Positions 46,683 to 59,050 are shown, counted from the first letter of the stretch. The stretch is 64,000 nt of DNA from Juglans regia (GCF_001411555.2 NC_049907.1:31943734-32007733); one strand, 5' to 3'. Numbers and translations are program-made. The notes: generated from the letters alone by a model not told the origin.

Positions 46683-47963
46683 CACTACAATAAAAATGAC
46701 TTTTTACAACGAACATTTGCAACGACATTTTTTCTTGTTGTTAATAATGCATAATTTGTAACGATTAAAAATAATTTGATGGAAATAGTTGCATTTACAA
46801 CAACAAATTCTCTGAACAATAATAAAATATTTTTAATTATTTTAACATGTCAATCAATTGTTATTTAATGTTTGAATGAATGATGAACTCTATCCAATAG
46901 GAGTGTAATCGGTCTGGTCCGGTCTGGTCCGATCCCGGGCCAGGGGGAAGAGGGTTCACGGATCGATTCAGGCCAATGTAAAATGGGTCAAACATACAAA
47001 AAGTCCAAAATCACTTTTAATATGTGTTTTGACTATTTTTGGTCCATTAATACAAAAAAAACCCACAATGTTTATACTTTTCAATATAAACTATTTATTT
47101 TTATTTGCACATTTTGTACTTGAAAATAGGCTTAAAAAGTTAATTATCAAAATTATCCATATCTATCTATGAGAATTAGCAATCATCATAATAAAGTTAA
47201 AAACAAAAAATTAGAGAAAATGAAATTAAAAAATGCAATATCATCCAAACTCCAAATACATATAGTTAATGGGGAAAGGTTAGATGAAAATTAATTAAGT
47301 TATATAACTACTATATGAAATAATATATATAAAATATTTTGAAAAACTTTATATATACTTCTGTTGGTTCGGTCCAAAAAAAGCAAACCCCTACACAGGA
47401 TCAAAAATTGAAATTCTAAGGTATAAATGGACTGGACCGGACCGATACTGTCCGATTTTCTAGTCCAGATTAAATAACAGCTTACACCCCTAATCCAAAA
47501 TGTGTGATATTGTATTTTTTTTTCCCTCTTATGTAAGACTATATGTAGTGAGATACATTAGCTACAAATAGTTTTTTTTTTGTCACAAATAGCATATTTG
47601 CATATTAGCAACGTTGCAAATAGATAGATTTTCAACAAATGTACATGTCGTTGCAAATAAACATACTCTTTTGCAATGAATGTATATTTCGTTGCAAATA
47701 AACATATTTTGCAATGAATGTACGATTATTGTGAATTTTGTTTGCAACAACAATACATTTATTTGCAATGATAAAATTTCATCACTGAAAGTGATTATTT
47801 GCAACAAAAAAAATCATCGTCGTGACTCGTAATATACTTTTCCCATGACAACATTTGCAAGAGTAGGGCAATGAAAAGTGATCGTTGCAAATACTTTTTT
47901 GCAACGATAAATTGACATTTTGCAACAGTTTTTATCATTGCAAAATGTATTTTTGTTGTAGTG
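46683..47963. mobile_element. Small non-autonomous CACTA element
   Basis: Ends CACTACAATAAAAATG and (right) TTTTTGTTGTAGTG. Both flanks inside are packed with ttgcaacgaa / tcgttgcaaata motifs, especially 47580-47940, as in CACTA subterminal regions. No transposase. Flanking triplets are GCT and TGT, so no clean target duplication. Without the nested 595-bp element it would be about 0.7 kb. Confidence 0.75.
46898..47492. mobile_element. 595-bp inverted-repeat element nested in the small CACTA
   Basis: Begins TAGGAGTGTAATCGG and its right end complement begins TAGGGGTGTAAGC; subterminal ggtctggtccggtctggtcc and ggactggaccggaccgata are also inverted. ATCCAA lies directly on both sides (46892-46897, 47493-47498). 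hAT-type elements often start with such (C/T)AGGGGTGTAA ends but duplicate 8 bp, so assignment to hAT is tentative. Confidence 0.7.
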
Positions 47964-48775
47964 TGTGTATGTATATTATGTACATATAAATATAGCTTGA
48001 CATATCAATGCAAATACAATATTAAAATAGACACGATTTCCTATAGAAAAAAAATGATATTTGGAGTTCTATGATATATAAATTTTGCGCATTTCTTTTA
48101 AAAAAATAGATAAATCTGGAACTCACATAAAAAAATTATTTTTTAATATTGGATCCTACTTTTTTTTTAAGAGAGCATATGAGCCTCGCACATCCTAAAA
48201 CTATATCTAGCATTACTCATAAATAGATCACAAAATAAAGTATAACTACCAATTCTCTGAATCATCGTTCCAATATTAACATATTAACATGAAGAGGAAG
48301 GAATACCTGGCATGCACGTACAACTGGTGGAGTACTTTCATGTTTGTCCTTTGAATCGGTTAATTAATTTATACCATACATGAGTATGAATTGTATATAT
48401 ATCAAAAAATCTATTTATCATCATTTTTGTCATCTTTCTCTCAATATTTATTGATGTGTCATCAAATGATAGGTTCACTAATCTAATCGTTTCTATACAT
48501 GACTAGCATTGATCACTAACATTTATAAATTCTTTATTATATATTTTTATTTTCTATTTATAAACTGGATAGAAAAAGGAGTTTGCGGCCATACTATTTG
48601 CGGCAAATTATAGCACTGCATATAAGCCTATATGGTGTAGTATTATCAATGATATGCATGCATGGAAGTGCTCCTTGGGGATTATAATTTCCAACTACAT
48701 AATCCATACAACTATACAACATGAGAATTATTTTGTTGGGCTAAAGTGCAACTACAATCTACATTAATATATGAG
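47964..48775. other. Unassigned AT-rich sequence
   Basis: No gene or terminal repeat recognised. Confidence 0.45.
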
Positions 48776-48887
48776 TAGTGCTATACGGCATCCACTGTAG
48801 TGGTGCACACAATGCACACACTACGTGGATGCCTCTCATCCATTTGTTTTTTTTTTTTTTTTTCTTCCTTCGGCTTGTTCTCCCGTC

Positions 48888-49171
48888 TCTCTCTCTCTCA
48901 TCGTCTCCGCTCTCTCTCATCTCTGCTCTCTCTCTCATCTCCACTCTCTCTCTCTCATCTCTGCTCTCGGTCTCTCTCTCTCGTCGTCTCGCTCTCTCTC
49001 TCATCTCCACTCTCTCTCTCATCTCTGCTCTCGGTCTTTCTCTCTCTCGTCGTCTCTCATCTCTGCTCTCGGTCTCTTTCTCTCGTCGTCTCTCATCTCT
49101 GCTCTCGGTCTCTCTCTCTCGTCGTCTCGCTCTCTCTCGGCGTCTCGCTCTCTCTCTCTCTCTCGTTTCTG

Positions 49172-49205
<34 letters not shown>

Positions 49206-49422
49206 GCTCTCTCTCTCATCTCTCGCTCGCTCTCTCTCATCTCTCGCTCGTTCTCTCTCTCATCTCCGCTCTCTCTCTCATCTCTCATCTGCGCTCTCTC
49301 TCTCCTCTCTCTGCTCTCTCTCGCTCGTTCTCTCTCTCATCTCCACTCGTTCTCTCTCTCTCTCATCTCTCATCCGTGCTCTCTCTCTCATCTGTGCTCT
49401 CTCTCGTTTTCCCTCTCAAATA
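48888..49422. repeat. Compound (CT)n pyrimidine tract
   Basis: More than 500 bp of tctctctctc interrupted by catctctgctctcgg, tcgtcgtctcgc and catctccactc units, preceded by a T-run (48847-48863). Long open frames on both strands through it are artefacts of the dinucleotide repeat. The sides hold related phrases (tgcacacactacgtgg; tgcacacactttgtgc). Confidence 0.93.
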
Positions 49423-49439
49423 CGTGGTGTATGTTTTGA

Positions 49440-51138
49440 CACCTAATGAGTGCAAAATTGGCTTCTACAAACAGTGGCTTCCATATATCATTTTTCTTAA
49501 TATATATTTAATGCATAGGCGGCGTTTTAATGAGATAATGAGACGCTTGCATGCCATTCAGTTCCACTAGGTGCAGTCCATTTTGCACACACTTTGTGCA
49601 CCCTCGTTGACGTGGCAGAGCAATTTTATTAAAAAAAATAGAGATAAAATAAGTAAACAGTTGACAGAAGCCCACAAAAAAGCTTTCATTTTTCTCCATC
49701 GCCCACGAAAAAGCTCTCGTCTCCGCTGGCACATCTCTGCACGGAGTTTAATTGCATTTGGTTTTGATCTGGCCAATACGGAGGTGGAACCAGAGGCAGC
49801 TATGTGAAAAGAGCTACGTCATCTCCAATGGCTAAGGTGATGTTGTTGGTGAGATCCAAGAGCATAAATCTTTCTTCGTTACCTATAAAATAAAAATACA
49901 ATCTTGGAATCAAAATCACATGCAAATGAGTGGTATTTATTGATCATGAAGACCTACTACCTCTATACGAGTTTGGCTCTTCCCTTTCCTCTGTAATAAA
50001 AATTGAAATATCAACAAATCATTGGGGTTTGCTAGAATATCTTTTTCGCAGTTGATAGCTTCCTATTTCCTCTGCTACTGGCCTCGAACCCTCATTTTTC
50101 TTGATTTGCTTAGCTAGAAACTCTTTCAAGACAACACTTGTTGTGCCCTAAAGCTTTTCTCTAAGGAATATTGACTCTTTGCTATAAACCTCAACGTGCA
50201 GCACACATTGGAAATCAATAATCATAATATTTTCGGTGATGTACTTAATTTCCTTTATGAAAATTGGAACTTGGGGCAGTATGCATGATGGTGTGTTGTT
50301 TACCATAACCCTTTTTGTGTATGCTAGTTGTCTGCAGTTCCTTAATTTCTTATGATGAAATCTCTTTGCAGATGAGATAGATGAGGAACAAATTCTTTTT
50401 CTGTAGCACATTCTAGAACGACTAAAATCTTAAAATGTGTGAAATTTAGATGTTTGTGTGATCTTTTTATTGTGCTATGACTAAGAAAGATCTCCAGTTG
50501 CAATCTGATTATTCTATCATTTCCTTTTTGTCATGTGCTGCTTCACCATGGGTTTCTTTTATTTTAATACAAGTCTCGGGTTTAAATTTCAACACAAAAC
50601 ATGCTATTTCAAGTTATGCGTGGTATGCCAGGTAGGCAGGTGTGCGCAAGGGGTGTGCAAGGTTGACTTCATTAGATTTTTCCATTCAACATAATCATAG
50701 CGAGCATGCTACGTACGTACAAGCTAGTGTACTATAAATATACTTTCCATTTTGAATTAGATACAACTTATAATACCCACGAGCTAATGCTTTGAGCATT
50801 CTTTTCTATTTAGGAGCTAGCCTAGCTAGCTATGTCTTCCAAATGTGCAGGATATTGTAATCGTTCTTTTACAATCAATTTTATGGCGTTGGGCGATGAG
50901 GGGTGTGGTGGCACTGTGCAGACGGCCTAGGTGTCTCTGGAAAGAGACAGCATCACTGGTGGCGGTGGGTAGAGCACAATCGACGCAGGTGAGGGAGCAG
51001 TTTCAACTCGGGGCAAATTCAAATCGAGAAAATACAAAACCAACAAAACGCACGTTTTGGGTTTTAAAAAAAAAAAACTTACGCCACATAAGGTGTGTTG
51101 TAGGTGTAGCCAATAGTAGATTGATGTATAGTAGTATT
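49440..51138. other. Unassigned sequence before copy B
   Basis: Frames up to 119 residues (50845-51204) have no recognisable domain and overlap frames on the other strand. No support for a gene. Confidence 0.4.
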
Positions 51139-51689
51139 CTTGCTTTTTCACCCCGAAAGGAAAAAACACAATGTTTTGCTTTTTCTCCCCTTTCCCTATG
51201 CTAATTCTCATCTCCATCTACGCACCTCCATTCCCAAAAAATATGTAACGTTGTGTACCTCACATTCTATTGAATGCCAACCCGAATGGAAATGTATGTA
51301 ATTTTTTCGATAAAAATAGATTATAAATTTTTGTTAGTATAATGCAAAGATCTGACTGTCAATTTTTTTTCGGACCCATCCATAATTGTTAATATTTATC
51401 CATCTGAAATAATGGGTTCCAGTTAGAATAACCAACGATATTTAATAATTTCTAATTCATAATTAGAATTATATATATTATAATAAAAATGATGATTTTT
51501 AAGAATTATTGATTAATCTAAATTTGAAAAATGGTTTGCTATTAATGATGTGATTTTAATATTTTTTTGGGCATGTAATTTATCAATTGCTATTAGTTAA
51601 TATAAATATATTTATAAATAATACTCAATCATTATAAATACTATGCAATAATTGGTGGGATTCACAACTATTAAATCCCTCACAAAATT

Positions 51690-52030
51690 AAAACTATATA
51701 ATCTCACTTCTAAATTCAAATGTATATATTTTTAAAAATCATCTCATTTTATCTCAACTGAATAATCTTATTATTATTCACAAATAATCTTAATTAATCT
51801 CATCTCAACACATTATTTAAATTACCCCTGCATCATTTAGATACAATAAGTATTTTATTTCATCTTATCTCATCGTTATAATTTTTTTAAATTTTTACAT
51901 AAAATATAATAAATAATTTATTTTTTTAAATCTTTAAATAAAAATAATATTTTTTTTACTTTTTATTTTTTATTTTAATTTATCTCATCTTAATTTATTA
52001 TCTTTTAACTTATTATCCAAACCGGACATG
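51690..52030 (-). repeat. gagatg-type repeat copies in segment B
   Basis: Counterpart of 21700-22080, with the same order of atctcaact, tatttcatcttatctcatcg, aaatataataaataattta and tatctcatctta blocks. Confidence 0.75.
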
Positions 52031-52741
52031 TTATTTTTTATATCTTCACGCGCCGCTTGCAATTGAAACAACAGCATTAGTGTAGAGCATTGTCGAGTCA
52101 TTGGGGGAATTGATCTAATTGTCAATTGCTATGAACAATTTTTTAATTTTTTTATAATCGAATAAGGTGGAATCGACTGCACCAATGACCAAACCTTTCT
52201 TCGTATCAATTCAGCTCTATCTGCTTTCATTTAAGTGTCAGCCTTTCTGCACAAACAAGAACACAGCATCAGTAGAGAGAGGGGAAATGTGATTGATGGT
52301 TAGGTTTGTCGTATGCGATGGAGTGTCATAGCCGTCAGAACACGCTTTATTTCATTTCAGCTCTATCTTTCTTTCCTTTCGATGTCAGCCTTCCTCCACA
52401 TACAGGAACACAGACTGGTAGAGAGAGAGGAAATGTGATGGTTGGGGTTGTCGTATGCGATGGAGTGTGAATGTATCGTTGGAGTTGTCTTATGCCGAGA
52501 CGGGGCTGTGTTTTTATTAATATTATTTTTTAATATTATTATTATTTTAAAATTTAAAAAAATTAATTAATTATTATATTTTATATAAAAATTTTAAAAT
52601 AATAATAATATAATAAAATAATTTTTTTTATAATTTTTTTAATAATAATATTATTTTTATTTTTTAAAAATATTTAAGAATATATAAAAATTATATGAAA
52701 ATTTTTTTTAGACTTATCAATTCAGCTCTCTCCACTTATTA

Positions 52742-53423
52742 GAGCATTCATATTGAATTTATTAAGAGATGTTTGAACTTATATACGAGTTAAAAATGAA
52801 TTAAGATAATTTATGAATAATAGAATAAAAATTAAATTATTTATTATATATTTTATATAGAAATTTAAGAAAATTATTTTGAAATTTGAAATAGTTTAAT
52901 TGTTTATTATACTTTATGTAAAAATTTGAAAAAGTTGTAACGATGAGATTAGATGAGTTGAGATGAGTTTTGAATCCAAATCTCTCCTAAAAGCCTAATC
53001 AAATATAAAATATGATAAATTTTATTAAAAGATAGTTGATTTGGATTAATCAAAGAGATAAATATGAAACTTTGAGTTACAGTAAATGGATATGTTTCTT
53101 CAAATTTGAAAAGTTATTGTTTACTCATCAAATTTATTTTTTATTCACTTTAATTTCTAATGGTATTTTTTATTCACGTTCAATCCTTAACCGTCTTATA
53201 ATAATAATATAAGAATAAAATTAAATTATTAATTAACATATGATTAGTGTAATTATAAAATATGAAAAAAAATAAAATATTATTATTAAAAAAATAATAT
53301 TATATTATTATTTTGATGAATTCAATACCTAATCCAATATAGAGTTGTGGATAATGAAATTTTAAATATATAGAAAACATGTATTTTTCATCAAAATTTA
53401 AAAATGAATTTGATTACAATGCT
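52742..53423. mobile_element. TTA-type MITE-like insertion present only in copy B
   Basis: Starts after TTA with GAGCATTCATATTGAATTT; near its right end the complement reads AGCATTGTAATCAAATTC. Copy A at the same place (about 23340) reads ttattagtcccttt without insertion. A gagatg-type repeat (52784-52990, plus orientation) is nested in its left part. The right target duplication is not clean. Confidence 0.6.
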
Positions 53424-54399
53424 AGTGCTGTCCCCTTGCTACGACTACAACTTTATTTCATTTCAGCTCTATCTTCTTTCATTTAGGTGTTAGACAGAAC
53501 TAAAATTTGGTGCGTTAGGATGATTAGTAAACTGTTTATAACTAATATTTAAGATAATAAAATGTATCATCAATATTTAATATTAATCCTATAAAATAGT
53601 TATTTAGGGATAATTAAATTAGCCAAACCGTCAATCTGAATCTCTCATCATGTAGAGCTCCATCGAATTTAAGTAAACAATAAAAATTAAAATAGAAATA
53701 ATTATGTAAAATTTATGAAAACAAACGATAAAAATTAATTAAACAAACAATAAAAATTAGTTATGTGATTTTATTTTTATCCTCACTCTTAATTGTTAAT
53801 TCGATAGTAGTACATATGTCCTTACTAACAAAACTAATCTAAATTAATAAATTAACTAGTGGAAGACTTCAAATTAAAAATGTAAATAAATAGAAAAAAT
53901 GAGGTTGTAAATTTACCAAATAACTTATAAAAAGTGATAAAGATATTTTCTTATCTCTTATGAGATGTGAAAAAAAATAAGAATATGAAATTTTATTAAT
54001 GATAAAAAAATAAGTGAGTATGAAAAATTGTTGAAAAACTGAAAAAACCTAGACAATTAGTAAGAATTTTTAAAATATTTTAGAAGATAAATTATCTTTA
54101 TATTAAGATATCTTTGGTAGAAAAACCACATACTAAAACAAATTCTTAAAAATCTTTTGAGAGCCAAGGATCCACGTAGGTCTGCTCTAGATGTCAGCCT
54201 TTCTGCACATATAAGAATACAGTTGGATAGTAAAAGTTATTTTATTTTATTATTATAATTCTCATAAATTTTTATATAACATAAAATAAATAATTTAGAT
54301 TTTTTAAATTTTAAAATAATAATATTTTAATAATATTTATTTAATTTTTAAATTTTATCTAAAATCAACCCTTCTAATCTAATCTCACGATGAAACCAA

Positions 54400-55105
54400 T
54401 CGCGCAACGTTAAAATCTAGGGGTGAAAATCGACCCCTTCGATTAAGTTTTTAGACAAAACTCATGCCGACCGAAAGTTAATTTCTTGGGGAGAAAACCG
54501 GCCGAAACCGGTCGACTGGGGGGGGGGGGGAAACACCGGCTGAAACCGTTGCTTCCTTTCTCTGGCGGTTCACGGTCAGTTTTCAGACCGAGCTTCCTCT
54601 TAGAGAGTAGAGAGAGTGTGTTGCAGAGGGGAGAGAGAGAGAGAGGATGGGAACAGGGAAGAACGCGAGGAAGAAGACGCGAGGAGGAAGACGAAGTTAT
54701 TTTGAAACGACGCCGTTTGATTCAAGTTCTACTTAATTTTTTTTTTATTGGTTATGAATTAAATGACGCCATTTGGTTTAATACCAAACGCCGTCGCTTA
54801 AGTTGTATTTAAAACACAACTAAGGCTTAAAACGACGTCGTTCCACTTAAACTTAGTAGAACGACATCGTTTTAAGTACATAATATATATAAAAAAATAG
54901 TTTATTTAGTCGGCCGGTTCAGCGGTTCGAACCGGCCGATATCGATTTTCTCTATTTGCTGCCGCACGCCAACCGATTCTCCACCAATTTCGGCCGATTC
55001 TGAGCTTCAGCAGCCGGTCTGAATCGGTTTAGGTCGGTTTCTCAATTTTTTGTACAACCCAAATAAAAACACAGGTTCGTCTCCGCATACGAATTATCAT
55101 TTTTA
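54400..55105. mobile_element. GC-rich insertion-like stretch in copy B
   Basis: Begins near taggggtgaaaatcgacc and closes near gaatcggtttaggtcggttt then ttgtacaaccc. It contains several cggccgaaaccgg / gttcgaaccggcc inverted motifs, a 12-base G run (about 54519-54530) and a 108-residue frame (54486-54812) without known domain. Copy A lacks the stretch, either by never having it or by deletion. The motifs resemble hAT-type non-autonomous ends. Confidence 0.5.
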
Positions 55106-55557
55106 ACTATTTTTTAAATATGTTTAATCATTAAAAAAATTTAACTAATAATAATTCTTTTAATCATAAAAAAATATGAATTGAGACATTTAATAGATAT
55201 ATTTGAGACTCATATTAACATTTTCTTATTTGCATACGTTTTGGATTGCATGTTCTCAAAGTATGTTCTCCAGATCTTTTCTTTGAATATTTGTTGGGTG
55301 CTAATGTTTTTATCAGACTATAATTACGAGATCATGAATTATAGTTTGTTGTAACTGAATTTTATGTATTATTTGGTGTTTAATATGATACCTGTGCTTT
55401 GAAGTACATATAAGTATATTGGCCTAAACAATGTCTGAAATAAGGAATGAGATTGCAACATTTATTTGAGCACATGAGTGACTATTAAAAATTAAATTTT
55501 TTATTATTATGGTGCATAATTATGTTGGAGACATCTACGTGGTAACAGTTCAAGGTT

Positions 55558-55770
55558 TCGTTTGCAAAAAAATATTTTATCTTATCTCATCTTATCTCAT
55601 TTAATTATTATAATTATTTTAAATTTTTACACAAAATATAATAAAAAATTTAATTTTTTCACATCTCAAAATAATAATAATATTAAAAAATCATATTCTA
55701 ACAATATTTTATTCAGTTTTCAAATTTCATTTCAACTTATTTCATCTCAACTCACTATCAAAACCTTCCC
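55558..55770 (-). repeat. gagatg-type MITE-like repeat in copy B
   Basis: Counterpart of 40278-40497; same atcttatctcatcttatctc start and tcaactcactatc end. Confidence 0.78.
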
Positions 55771-55888
55771 TAAACATAGATAGCTGAGCTATGTATTTAC
55801 TTTTTTTTTTATGCAAATATTTTTTTAATGGCGCATGATGTTATGTACATATATCATGGTTGATTTTATAAATGTAATCATTGTTTTA

Positions 55889-56489
55889 AATAACAGTTCT
55901 TTTACATGTACACAGGGTTGGGTAAACGGGGGGAATCGGCCGATATATTATTTAAAAGAAAAACCGAAAAACACAAAATGAGAGGGAAATGCGAAAATGA
56001 AATCAAAACCAAGAAATCCTGAGTGAAACATTGAAAGCCACCGAATCCAGCCAAAACCCGTCGATCATTGGCGTTGTTGTGGGTAGCCACTGAAAGTCGA
56101 ATCCCGTGTTGGCATCGTTGGGGGTACCTGTTGTTGGCATCGTTGGGGGTAGCTGTCATTTTCTAAGGCTCCATTGTATGTGCTTGAGCTTAAATGAGTT
56201 TATCATTTCTTTGTTTTGTTTCATAAGCATCCAAGGCTAGCCAATAATGTTGTTTCATGTTTGGATGTGATAAGTGTTATTTTTATATGATTTTTATCAC
56301 TTTTTTATTTATGAAAAGTGTCATTTTCCCTTCAATACTATTGATTTTATTTTATTTCTACATATATTTATTTATTTTTTTGGATTTGAAGGAATGTGAA
56401 GATTTAATACAAAATGAGAGTATTTTGGTACAAAAGAAGAGACTACGGATCCAGATCGATAAGATGCAGCGAGATCTGAAGAGAGCCGA
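55889..56489. other. Unassigned; fragment with cggccgatat and a short tandem repeat
   Basis: 55915-55950 resembles part of the 54400-55105 stretch. gttggcatcgttgggggta is repeated at 56108 and 56132. No gene seen. Confidence 0.4.
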
Positions 56490-57972
56490 TGATATTTGGG
56501 CGAGGAGCCTTATCCCGTGGGTAGCAAAGAGGTTTCTCTCGCCCAAAGGCGAGAAGACCGACCTCTCGGTAGGCAAGGAGACTCGCGACCAGAAGGCACA
56601 AAAACTTGGTGCCAAGGCTCTAGGCAGTTAGATTGGGCGACTAGTTTAAACGACCAACTTAAAAGACCAACCTAAACAACATCGTGAGCAATAATTAGAA
56701 AAGGCAAGAGGAGTCTTTCATCCCGGTCGAGAGTCTTTCCACTCGGAAGGCGTGGAGAGGGTCATGTGATCTTTGTGACCTCCACACCCCCGTTCATTTG
56801 TGACCTCCACGCCAAGTATATTCAGTGCACATGACATCTAGTTGGTGGGATAATTCCTCCCGACCGAGATCAATCTGCTGCTGACCACCAAATTCTTCCA
56901 AGCTCCGCAATTCAAGCTACATATTACTGAATCTTCTATTTTAGATAATACCGTTATTTTTAGGATAATTTCTTTTATGTTAACATTTATCTTTAGAAAC
57001 TATTTTCTAGATTTTTAAGCTAGATTGTAGTCGCAGTTATCTTGTTTCCAAATTGGAATTTCGACATCTATTTAATTTCGACTTGTGGGATGAATAGGAG
57101 GGAGTTACGAATTGGAGTCGAGAGTTTTTATGTTTTAGAGTCTGAGTATGAGTTTAGAGTTCCCTAATTTATTTTTGAAGAGTTCTTTCGAGAAGGCGGA
57201 ACTGGAGGGCAGAGGCGAGAGCCACATGCTTCATCGACCGACTTCAATGAAGAACACCAGTTTTATTCTTTTCAATGTCATTATGAACTAATTCTATTTT
57301 CTAGAGTTTTGATGTAGCCTAGCATTGAGCGCACAGTTTATATTCCAAGTTATTTTATTTTTAATATTTCCATGATCGAGTATTTATTCCTCGTTCTTAA
57401 TGCTTGTAATTTTCTAGCTAACTATTATTTAATATTTTGAATCACAATGATACCAAGTGGTGATTTGTGATTAAAGCTCTATGATTAAATGCCATTAGTT
57501 GAGCGAAAGCATATATGCTTTACTGCGACCAGTCTGATTTTTCAGAAAAATCTAAAGAACTTAATGAGTCTTTAATTAGTTAAATTCACATAGAGATATG
57601 AAATTATTAGTTAGAGATATTTTTGATATTGTTCAAGAGAAAATATTGAATTGTTAAGAGATTTTTATCATCAACTTGAGATAATTGGGATTTTATAACA
57701 AGGAAGAATAAACTGTATGAGATTTGCTAGGTGAAGTTAAAAGCTCTAGATCTATTCTTATTATTTATTAAAATCTTAATTTTAATGTTCTTTTTTTCGG
57801 TTTAATTTAGATAAACCATTCTTCAAATTTAGGTTTTCCAAATAGTAATTAATTTAGTCAATTGCAATACTCAATAGTATAATTATTCCATGTGAGTTCG
57901 ATATCCGTTTTCTTTAAAACATTTTACTACTTGTTGCGATTCTCTGCACTTGTAGATATATTTTTATGCGAA
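56490..57972 (+). repeat. Athila/Tat-type LTR, probably solo or truncated
   Basis: The right end (gtgagttcgatatccgtttt, tactacttgttgcgattctc, tgcacttgtagatata, tatgcgaaca) strongly recalls the last 100 bp of plant Athila/Tat LTRs, which are normally followed by a tggcgccgttgccgg primer site. Here unrelated sequence follows 57972, so no interior follows. The left edge near tgatatttgggcgagg (56490) is a guess; no flanking pentamer repeat was found. The frame 56257-56631 overlaps this start and is not supported. Confidence 0.55.
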
Positions 57973-59050
57973 CAAGTTGTCCTTGAGTGATAACACATCT
58001 TGTATGTCATTGGCATGTGTCTTTTTCTTATAAAAAAAATTTACTCATTAATGCACACAGAATTAGTCGAGTCCTGGGGTTTTGGACTCGGACTTTCCAT
58101 AGTCTATATTGAGCAAAAAAAAGGGAATAGTCTTTGGTTGTCAGATGTATTGAATGTTTTTCGAACTTAATTAACCAGAGGATGGGTGAAGACTTTAGTA
58201 ATTTTTTTAATATTTAGATAGTTTTGTTTCTCTGATTGCTATAATTAATTCTTTTCCTTCACCTCATTGACCTTCACTGAAGGAAAAAATGCCTCTTTGT
58301 GAGGAACTACTATGATATAGATATCTGCAACTTTTCTCCTAACATGAAAGAAATAATTTTATAGGTTTTATTGGGTAGCTGTCATGAGTTTATTATGTGC
58401 ACTTTCAAGATTCTTTCATTCTTCATTCTGTTAGAATTTGCATATGTTAGTGCACAGGCCATGGTGGGCTGTGTGCATAGGGGGATGGGGGGCTAAGTTT
58501 ATGCTGGGTTAAGATGAATTTGAGTTAAGCATTTTAGATTTATGTCAGTTTTGAAACACTTGGATTTTTATTTCGTTTGTTAAGAGTTATCTTTACTTGT
58601 TTTCAGTAAGAGTTTAACTTTGAACTAGTCTGGGCATATAACTACCTTTATGCAAACTGACAACAAAGAATACCTTATTTACCTTGATTTTACAATCCCC
58701 ATTATCATCCTTGCCCCCATCGCTCCATCTCCTGTCTGTTGCAATGCTCATTTCCTTTATCTTCCTTGTTCCTTTCATTTCAGCATTTAATTGTATAGCT
58801 CTCTCTCTCTATCTGAAATAAACTTTAATTGGCTGAATCTTTGTATTGGACATTTGTCTCCTTAAGCCAAACTAAGATAATTGGCAATATTTGTTATAAA
58901 AACTTGAATATTGATATTAGAATGCTTCAAAAGATGAAGTGTTTATTCCCTTTCAAGTACAAATTTTGTCTCTTTAAAATGTTCTTGTTTTAAATTGTGT
59001 GATGATGAATTATATACTTAAGAGTGACTATTTGGGACTATTTGTTTCAG
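57973..59050. other. Upstream region of the FAR1/FRS pseudogene
   Basis: AT-rich, no coding domain seen. It ends in a pyrimidine-rich tract and tttgtttcag, a good splice acceptor at 59050, so part is probably an intron or leader of the following pseudogene. Confidence 0.5.

Larger units (their letters stand above)
51139..55888 (+). repeat. Duplicated segment, copy B
   Basis: Direct counterpart of copy A without its LTR element, Tourist-like MITE or CACTA block. It keeps their single-copy target sites at about 51172-51177, 52489-52491 and 54216-54218. It carries two stretches absent from A: 52742-53423 and about 54400-55105. No gene recognised. Confidence 0.9.

Noticed and set aside
48778..49570. 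Open frames of 204-256 residues on the plus strand and of 89 on the minus strand
   Set aside because: They are Ser/Leu or Arg/Glu repeats produced by the CT dinucleotide tract.
50845..51204. 119-residue plus-strand frame
   Set aside because: No domain, overlaps an opposite frame of 96 residues and runs into the duplicated segment edge.
56257..56631. 124-residue plus-strand frame
   Set aside because: Its first half is hydrophobic AT-rich text and its second half lies in the LTR-like block; no recognised domain.
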